NCBI GenBank assembly: GCA_900752345.1
Contig: CAADVA010000041.1
Location: 1-12,529, forward strand
Length of the DNA stretch: 12,529 bases
Reading direction: 5' to 3'
Source: an uncultured Collinsella sp.
GTDB taxonomy: Bacteria; Actinomycetota; Coriobacteriia; Coriobacteriales; Coriobacteriaceae
A program made the position numbers and the translations under genes. Positions 7,938 through 12,529 of this stretch are shown here, piece by piece. The notes under the pieces are model-generated. The model did not search any database. It had not been told where the DNA came from and saw nothing but the letters and a program-made list of their open reading frames with translations. Numbering within the stretch: the first letter of the stretch is position 1; each line of letters opens with the position of its first letter.

Positions 7938-8243
7938 TTAATCACTCAAATCAAGCGCGCCCACTGCATCCATAAGCTGCTCGATAAACTCGTCCTCGTT
8001 GATGCCAACGAGGAATCCCGTTGCGTTCAGCATGGGGATACCGCAGTCCTCCTCGACGGGGCTGGTATAAGCCAGAATATCCCAAGGACGGGCGAGCATC
8101 ATGGTCGCAACTCCCGGAGGATTAGTCTCGTCAGTATCGCAGTCGTAACCATGCTCTTCCAAGACATCACGAATCTTCGCAGAGAGCATCGCCGAGGTGG
8201 CAGTACCCGAGCCACAGACGCACAGTACGTTCACGGTTCTCAT
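7938..8243 (-). CDS. PTS EIIB component, galactitol/lactose-type
   Basis: This 101-residue cytoplasmic phosphocarrier passes phosphate from EIIA to the sugar bound by EIIC. The N-terminal loop VLCVCGSGTATSAM carries the phospho-cysteine. C10, directly before GSGTATS, is the expected active residue, and C8 is a neighbour. Length is typical (about 95-105). The ATG at 8243 has GAGAGG upstream and gives a protein starting right at the first beta strand. A 14-codon extension to 8285 adds unrelated sequence. It sits between EIIA (51-base gap) and EIIC. The family call is firm. Confidence 0.92.
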   Translation of the reverse strand: MRTVNVLCVCGSGTATSAMLSAKIRDVLEEHGYDCDTDETNPPGVATMMLARPWDILAYTSPVEEDCGIPMLNATGFLVGINEDEFIEQLMDAVGALDLSD

Positions 8244-8294
8244 TAAGTTGCCTCTCTTTTCATGTCGACCGTCAGCAGCGGTCACTATTTCGAG

Positions 8295-8756
8295 CTAGGC
8301 TTCCTCCAAGGAGTGAAGCAGGTCCAGAATTTCCGCTTTGTCCTTAGACGCGCGAATCTTCGCAAGGCGGTCACTGTCCTGGATGACGTGCATCATTGCC
8401 TTAAGAAGTTCGATTTGCTGGTCAGAGTTCTTGATCACCAATGGCATGATCAGCTTCACGTCCAGCTTGTGGCCCAGCTCTCCCATCATGTCGAACTCAA
8501 CCGACTCTTTTGGGATAATTACTCCAATTGCTGGTTTGATGACCAACGTCGGATCCGTATGAGGAATCGCAATGCTCATCTCCTTGCCCGGAAGGCCCGT
8601 AGGGAAGACCTTCTCGCGAGCGATGACCATGTCCGCATAACCCTCGTTTACGTAACCGCACTCCTGAAGACGCCCTGCCATAAGGCGGATCGCCTCCTCG
8701 GCGGTCTTGACGTCGGCATCAACGAACACCAACCTCTCATCCAAAAGCTTGCTCAT
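8295..8756 (-). CDS. PTS EIIA component, fructose/mannitol (GatA-like) family
   Basis: This 153-residue phosphocarrier accepts phosphate from HPr and hands it to EIIB. The phospho-histidine is H66, in the hallmark context MSIAIPHTDP. The preceding region AREKVFPTGLPG and the later VKLIMPLVIKNSDQQIELL match the PTS EIIA type-2 fold. The ATG at 8756 has a near-perfect ribosome binding site (AGGAGGTGA at 8762-8770). A longer frame to 8789 would read through that site and is rejected. It is the first PTS gene of the operon and follows the small membrane protein by 65 bases. The family call is firm. Confidence 0.92.
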   Translation of the reverse strand: MSKLLDERLVFVDADVKTAEEAIRLMAGRLQECGYVNEGYADMVIAREKVFPTGLPGKEMSIAIPHTDPTLVIKPAIGVIIPKESVEFDMMGELGHKLDVKLIMPLVIKNSDQQIELLKAMMHVIQDSDRLAKIRASKDKAEILDLLHSLEEA

Positions 8757-8821
8757 ATCATTCACCTCCTCTACAGGTGCTTGGCACAAGGCCCGTCCAA
8801 TCAGATTTAGAAGTCACCGCG

Positions 8822-9286
8822 CTAGGTGGGAATAAGCCCGAAGCGCGCGGCCGTAACGACAAGGGAGAAGAGAAGAAGAATCGCCGCGATAACACGAACC
8901 AACCTCTGCGTCCTCACGAGACCGAGGGAAAGGTAATACTCATAGCGAGGAAGTACGCGAGGCCATGCAAGAATCAGCATGCAGAGGCCCACAAAGGGAA
9001 TCGGCGTCCAAGCCGGCTCCTGCTCAAAGAAGCCAATAGCCACCCAGGAGGCAATAGCGAGAATCGCGAGAAGCACATAAAAAACCTGACGGAAGTGAGC
9101 GTCCCTCTCGATAAAAGACTCGGCGTTACGATAATGCTCCTCGCAACAGCATTTGAGGACTGGAAGCCCACCAGGATTGACTACGTACGCGTACTCGGTA
9201 GTCGCCTGACCGCACCACAGGCAGTTGGCAACCTCACCCTCGACACCGTGATGCCCGTTGTATACAAGCTTGCGCTTAGCGGACAT
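8822..9286 (-). CDS. Small membrane protein with N-terminal zinc-ribbon-like cysteines
   Basis: I do not recognise this 154-residue protein. The N-terminus has C22-x-x-C25 (CLWCGQ), and about 20 residues later C46-C47-C48-x-x-H51 (KCCCEEHYR), which looks like a four-ligand zinc site. Three hydrophobic segments follow at about 68-86, 93-108 and 129-147, separated by charged loops rich in Arg and Tyr, so it is probably a membrane protein with a cytoplasmic metal-binding head. Its ATG lies 2 bases after the regulator stop with AGGAGTGAG upstream, so the two genes are translationally coupled. Its position between the PRD regulator and EIIA suggests a role linked to that regulator or to the permease, for example membrane tethering or sensing. 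This is inference only. Confidence 0.75.
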   Translation of the reverse strand: MSAKRKLVYNGHHGVEGEVANCLWCGQATTEYAYVVNPGGLPVLKCCCEEHYRNAESFIERDAHFRQVFYVLLAILAIASWVAIGFFEQEPAWTPIPFVGLCMLILAWPRVLPRYEYYLSLGLVRTQRLVRVIAAILLLFSLVVTAARFGLIPT

Positions 9287-9288
9287 GG

Positions 9289-11370
9289 CTACTCACTCCT
9301 TTCGGCGCGCTCGCGGCAGCGCCCGTACTCGTCCTCAAGTTCGGCAACGGCCTTTTGATCCGAGAAGATCTGATAGATGCTAAAGAGCGTCCCCCAGTGG
9401 GAGTAACGGTTTATTGTCGCAATGCAGATAACCACCTTCGCGGGAGCACCATCAGGGAATGTAATGCCCTTATCACATACCGCAATCTGAGCCTCGACGC
9501 GTGCGTTCTTATCGCCTTGGACAGGGCAACGGACGACGACAACGTCGGGTGCCATGCGGTAATACATGAAGCGCGATCCGCTAACGAGATTTGCCATGCG
9601 TTCCACAAGCAGGCTTCCGGCAGAGTCGCTCTGAAGGGCAGCAGCGCATTTGATAACCGCCTGTTGCCAGGTCGCGCCCTCATTGAGATACACCTTGTCC
9701 TCACGGATATGGGCATCCCCGACCTTGGTCGTAAGCGGGCTCACCAAGCAACGGCCACCATCGTCAAAGAGCTTGAAGAGCTCAAAGTGCAAACGATCGG
9801 AAGCGAGCCAGGAAGCATCTCCCTCAGGCATGTTCTCGGACACGATGCCAAGAATCCCGTCAATCAGGGAATCATATCGGGAAATGATGCGGTTTCTCCT
9901 CAAGACACCGTAGATTTGGCGCTTACTCTCCCCAGAAAAGAAGGGCGTCACCTCAACCATGTTGTCGCTTCTCATCTCGAGCGGCAAGGGAACGAGGGTG
10001 AGGACAATCGCGTAACTCTCTAATGTCCAGCGGCGCAACTTTTCCGGATCAGCATACTCGCAGTCGAAGTTGATGCCACAGGCTTGAGAGAGTTGGTCTC
10101 TGACCAACGTCGCGGTGGACATGTTGGCTGCCCCCACAACCAAGGCACGAGTTGCACTGGTGTCACCTTCCTCGAGCATGTTGCTATCGAGGTCACTTGA
10201 GAGGTAAATGGTAAGGTAGGCAAGCTCATCGTCGGAAAGGCCACCCATGCCAGACTCAAGAGCAGCGCGGCGACAGAACTCGAAAGACATCGGATACATC
10301 TTACGGACGTCCTCCGTCAGGGGGTTGTGCACCGGAATGCCGTACTTCTGTCGGTAAAAGAGCGGCCTTATGTGGTGCGAAAGCTGCTCCTTGACAAAAT
10401 CTTTGTTTACAAAGGTCAAGCAGGCGACGCGCTCGAAGTTTCCAATCAGGCTTTCTGCAAGACCGGAGACATAGGCGTCCTCCTCGCTCTGATGGGCAAA
10501 GTCAGCCGTCTTGATACCAAGAAGAAGCGAGGTGATGTATAGAATTTCCTCGGAAGGCAAGGTAATGCCAACGCTCTTGAGCTTCTCGGCACTGCACTGG
10601 ACGGAGCGATAGGAGACAGTGCCCATCAGTGTCACCTGTTCCTCGCGGCCCATCTTCACCGAATTGCCAGCGAGACCACGGAGCCAAGACACCTGGACCA
10701 TCATGCCCTCAAGGCCATTGCTCTCCAGGAAGCAACGTGTCTTTAGGTCGCTCTCGTACTGCTTGATAAGGCTGCGACAAAGGGCAAAGTAGTCAATGTC
10801 GTTTTTCGTCACCTCGACTAACGCGGACTGCAGAAAGCGCTTTGCGTCATGGGTGCGCTCGGAATCCGCAAGCTCCTGAAGCATTGACCAAATATGTTTG
10901 CGAATGGCGATCTCATCGCCAATGACCTCATAGCCTGAAGCAATGGTGCTAGAGAGAACAAGACCGAGCGGTTCGATCGACTCGCGAATCTCGCGCACGT
11001 CCGCAATCACGATATTACGGCTCACCCCAAAGGTGTCCATGAGCGTGCCTATTGTGATTGGTTCAGCAGAAAGCGCAACACGCAAGAAGGCCATAGCCTG
11101 ACGCTCTTCAACAGAAAAGAGCCTACGATCAGCAGAGCCGGTCAACCTCTCGACCCTGGCCCATTTAATACCTCTGGCACACAGGCGCTGACCCTCAACG
11201 AAAATCTCCCCTAATCCGGCGATAGATAACCATTCGTTGATCTGAGAGATGTCATAGTAAACAGTACGCCGCGAAACTCCGAACTCTGACATAATCTCTG
11301 TCAGAGAAAGCCCGCCAATAGATTGAGAAAGGCTCTTCAGTAATTGGACCTGTCGGCTTTTAAGATCCAT
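9289..11370 (-). CDS. PRD-domain transcriptional regulator (MtlR/LicR-type, HTH-HTH-PRD-PRD-EIIB-EIIA)
   Basis: This 693-residue DNA-binding regulator is normally tuned by PTS phosphorylation. By eye the order is: winged HTH at about 1-60 (SLTEIMSEFGVSRRTVYYDI), second HTH at about 85-150 (TLMDTFGVSRNIVIADVREI), PRD1 at about 200-290, PRD2 at about 315-395 (SHHIRPLFYRQKYGI, then DDELAYLTIYL), EIIB-like at about 405-495 and EIIA-like at about 525-680. Several phospho-sites look lost. PRD1 shows no clear histidine at either position, the second PRD2 histidine is Tyr389, the EIIB cysteine loop reads VVGAANMSTA, and the EIIA AIPH position reads VRCP. The ATG at 11370 has AGAAGG 6 bases upstream; an ATG at 11397 is an alternative. 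As the first gene of the set, it is probably the activator of its own operon. Confidence 0.88.
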   Translation of the reverse strand: MDLKSRQVQLLKSLSQSIGGLSLTEIMSEFGVSRRTVYYDISQINEWLSIAGLGEIFVEGQRLCARGIKWARVERLTGSADRRLFSVEERQAMAFLRVALSAEPITIGTLMDTFGVSRNIVIADVREIRESIEPLGLVLSSTIASGYEVIGDEIAIRKHIWSMLQELADSERTHDAKRFLQSALVEVTKNDIDYFALCRSLIKQYESDLKTRCFLESNGLEGMMVQVSWLRGLAGNSVKMGREEQVTLMGTVSYRSVQCSAEKLKSVGITLPSEEILYITSLLLGIKTADFAHQSEEDAYVSGLAESLIGNFERVACLTFVNKDFVKEQLSHHIRPLFYRQKYGIPVHNPLTEDVRKMYPMSFEFCRRAALESGMGGLSDDELAYLTIYLSSDLDSNMLEEGDTSATRALVVGAANMSTATLVRDQLSQACGINFDCEYADPEKLRRWTLESYAIVLTLVPLPLEMRSDNMVEVTPFFSGESKRQIYGVLRRNRIISRYDSLIDGILGIVSENMPEGDASWLASDRLHFELFKLFDDGGRCLVSPLTTKVGDAHIREDKVYLNEGATWQQAVIKCAAALQSDSAGSLLVERMANLVSGSRFMYYRMAPDVVVVRCPVQGDKNARVEAQIAVCDKGITFPDGAPAKVVICIATINRYSHWGTLFSIYQIFSDQKAVAELEDEYGRCRERAERSE

Positions 11371-11486
11371 GTCGCGCCTTCTCTCGTTGAATCTCATCTC
11401 TATGGCTTCTCTTAACGGCCTCTATTCTCCATTGACCTTCTGTTTAGAAGAATTACCAATTTGGTGCAAAAGAGCGACTTCAAATA

Positions 11487-11508
11487 GTGCAAGGACTTGT
11501 GCTTGCAC
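11487..11508. promoter_or_regulatory. Inverted repeat GTGCAAG-8-CTTGCAC, operator candidate
   Basis: The 7-base arms are perfect complements around an 8-base spacer. The right arm is also part of TGTGC-TT-GCACA (11498-11509). It sits about 115-140 bases upstream of the regulator start, a usual distance for activator or repressor binding. Confidence 0.5.
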
Positions 11509-11746
11509 ACAATTCCGTACAAGCCGAATAAGCAGACTTGGGTTACTACCTCGGTTTTGTTTGCTTGAAATGCTCCTAAGAGTTTATCGTTAGGTTCATA
11601 GATTGATGTACTATTAATTCACGCAACTTAAAGAGTCCGATTATTTGCACTGGTATTATTACCGTTCATCGTTAAAACTGAACCGTTTACGGGCGACAGC
11701 TATAACAGCTAAGGCTGGTGAACGACACAGTCTATTTCACATATCG

Positions 11747-11763
11747 CATGTCCACGTGACATG
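11747..11763. promoter_or_regulatory. Dyad CATGTC-CACGT-GACATG
   Basis: A perfect 6-base inverted repeat has a 5-base centre and lies 3 bases from the larger AGTGCAAA inverted repeat. It is operator-like, with no known binder. Confidence 0.35.
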
Positions 11764-11766
11764 TTA

Positions 11767-11798
11767 AGTGCAAATAGATACGCCAAGCTTTTTGCACT
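11767..11798. promoter_or_regulatory. Inverted repeat AGTGCAAA-16-TTTGCACT, operator or arm-site candidate
   Basis: The 8-base arms are perfect inverted copies 16 bases apart, ending only 38 bases before the ecfT-tail repeat. The half-sites face each other about two helical turns apart, as expected for a dimer or pair of dimers on one DNA face. Confidence 0.5.
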
Positions 11799-11835
11799 CG
11801 ATGACGCAATTTACGAAATCCCTACTGCAAAAGTA

Positions 11836-11886
11836 GCCGTGCTCGCCTGCTGCGTGGCGCTCATCGTCCTCGGCGTGCTGTTCTAG
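11836..11886 (+). pseudogene. ecfT 3' remnant (last 16 codons)
   Basis: The remnant retains the reading frame and stop codon of ecfT with two base changes in 51. It has no start or upstream coding sequence and cannot make EcfT. It marks the right-hand junction of the presumed insertion. Confidence 0.8.
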
Positions 11887-11908
11887 CACGTTCGACCCAT
11901 CAATTAGC

Positions 11909-11945
11909 AAGAAGGGCCGGCTCATGACAGCCGGTCCTTCTTTTT
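11909..11945 (+). terminator. Second copy of the ecf terminator
   Basis: A 14-bp stem pairs 11909-11922 with 11929-11942, including one G-T pair, around a catgac loop and ends in five T residues. It now lies between the inserted operon's leader and the minus-strand YARHG gene. Its A-rich left arm could make it work for that convergent gene too. Confidence 0.85.
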
Positions 11946-11978
11946 GTACGCGTTTCTTGCCGTCTGGGCACGCTCTCG

Positions 11979-12491
11979 CTAGATGTACTGCGAGCCGATG
12001 GACTTTTCGTAGGACAGGAGCTCATCGACGTTGTGCTTCTCGTAGGCATTGAGCGGCGAAGCCATCGAGTCGAACTCTTCGGGAGTGTAGCGAGCAACGT
12101 ACCAGGACTTGCGCGCAAAGTAGCGGGCAAGGTCGTCGTTTTTGAACTCGCGGCCATAGCGCGCAAAGATCTCGTTGCGCGCGACATAGAGCTCCCAATC
12201 GGACAAGCCGGCAAAATCTGAGCTCGAATAGTAGACCTTATCGCTGTTCGGGAGGATGTAGTCCGCCGCATCGAGGTGCTGGACGACGGGCTGGACCACC
12301 ACGACCTTGGTCTGCGTTGCGTCGGAAGACTGCGCGGAATCGTCCTTTTTAGCGGAAGGATTGTATGTAAAGCCGACGGCGTTCCACGTGCGATCGGAAC
12401 CGGCAGACGCAATGGTGACGGAAAGCGGGGCGGTCCAGCCGGCGGGGAGATCTGTAGGAAAAAATAATGATGCAGTCGCTCTGTAGGCGCG
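11979..12491 (-). pseudogene. YARHG-domain protein, C-terminal part with disrupted 5' end
   Basis: The frame encodes a YARHG domain near the C-terminus. ELYVARNEIFARYGREFKND matches the motif that names the family, followed by ARYFARKSWYVARYTPEEF. YARHG proteins are extracellular or periplasmic with unknown function. Upstream in the same frame lies a plausible secreted-protein stretch (LPAGWTAPLSVTIASAGSDR, then WNAVGFTYNP) and an Asp/Ser-rich linker, so coding continues beyond the GTG at 12302. No start codon or signal peptide is found before an in-frame TAA at 12492-12494. The 5' end is therefore probably lost, or displaced by a frameshift at the T run near 12459-12465. A shorter 107-residue protein from the GTG at 12302 is formally possible but has no visible export signal. 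It converges on the second ecf terminator. Confidence 0.55.
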
Positions 12492-12513
12492 TTAGTCGTG
12501 GAAAAATGATGCA
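12452..12513. repeat. Short A-rich repeated motifs at the window edge
   Basis: AATGATGCA occurs at 12466-12474 and 12505-12513, each time preceded by a run of A after GG. CTGTAGG occurs at 12452-12458 and 12481-12487. The pieces alternate, as in a degenerate repeat array, and coincide with the place where the YARHG reading frame loses its 5' end. The array may continue beyond the window. Confidence 0.4.
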
Positions 12514-12529
12514 TCGGATTAATAGTCAA

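Larger units (their letters stand above)
11398..11835 (-). promoter_or_regulatory. Lower-GC operon leader with repeated GTGCAAA motifs
   Basis: This 438-base gene-free region lies upstream of the regulator and has the lowest GC in the window. It holds at least six copies of an AGTGCAAA/TTTGCACT-type motif: 11464-11471, 11486-11493, 11502-11509 (inverted), 11644-11651 (inverted), 11767-11774 and 11791-11798 (inverted). A looser copy is at 11826-11833. Two pairs form inverted repeats, with 8-base and 16-base spacers. It also contains CATGTC-CACGT-GACATG at 11747-11763. No confident -35/-10 pair was found, but the operon promoter should be here. Sites for the PRD regulator are the simplest reading; recombinase arm sites are an alternative. 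Confidence 0.6.
11836..11961 (+). repeat. Direct repeat copy B: orphan ecfT 3' end plus terminator
   Basis: This is the second copy of 1612-1741, in the same orientation. It encodes AVLACCVALIVLGVLF and a stop in the ecfT frame, with one residue changed (Ala to Val), but has no gene body in front. Homology begins sharply at 11836, next to the operon leader, and ends at 11961. It is probably the original ecfT end, displaced when the block between the copies was inserted. Confidence 0.85.

Noticed and set aside
9289..11370. BglG-type RNA-binding antiterminator
   Set aside because: The N-terminus has helix-turn-helix DNA-binding segments rather than the short CAT RNA-binding domain, and the protein is far longer than antiterminators (about 280 residues).
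11369..11593. A 74-codon + strand frame across the regulator start and operon leader
   Set aside because: It has no ribosome binding site and no family resemblance, and overlaps the regulator's 5' end.
11461..11833. Repeated motifs as replication iterons or a CRISPR array
   Set aside because: Copies are short, in both orientations and unevenly spaced, with no replication protein or cas gene nearby. Operator or arm sites fit better.

Overview
The window most likely comes from a high-GC anaerobic actinobacterium of the Coriobacteriia (Collinsella/Olsenella-like). This is inferred from a GC-rich energy-coupling-factor (ECF) transporter next to a PTS-driven catabolic operon with a PRD regulator and an iron-dependent alcohol dehydrogenase. 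Genus-level placement is a guess. No rRNA, tRNA, CRISPR array, transposase or integrase is visible.

Left flank (1-1741, + strand): the C-terminal ATPase domain of an ECF transporter and its transmembrane partner EcfT overlap by 8 bases and end in a strong rho-independent terminator. These genes are visibly richer in GC than what follows.

Central block (about 1742-11835): one long minus-strand gene set, transcribed right to left. It starts from a lower-GC 440-base leader at 11398-11835 that carries repeated GTGCAAA-type motifs. The order is PRD-domain regulator, small zinc-ribbon-like membrane protein, PTS EIIA, EIIB and EIIC (galactitol family), D-2-hydroxyacid dehydrogenase, class II (fuculose-phosphate-like) aldolase, iron-containing alcohol dehydrogenase, and an enolase-superfamily acid-sugar dehydratase. 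A hairpin terminator closes the set at 1925-1960. The logic looks like uptake and phosphorylation of a sugar alcohol or sugar acid, oxidation, aldol cleavage to a three-carbon phosphate plus an aldehyde, and reduction of that aldehyde. There is no kinase, as expected if the PTS supplies the phosphate. The substrate cannot be read from the sequence.

Right flank (11836-12529): the last 16 codons of ecfT plus its terminator appear a second time at 11836-11961, about 10.2 kb from the first copy. They are followed by a minus-strand YARHG-domain gene whose 5' end looks broken and which runs into short A-rich repeats at the window edge.

The duplicated ecfT tail is the most important observation. 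The simplest reading is that the chromosome once read ecfT > shared terminator < YARHG gene, and that the catabolic block was inserted at the 3' end of ecfT. In that case it brought its own copy of the gene end, restoring ecfT and leaving the displaced original tail on the far side. This is the pattern of an integrative island, here using a transporter gene rather than a tRNA as the site.
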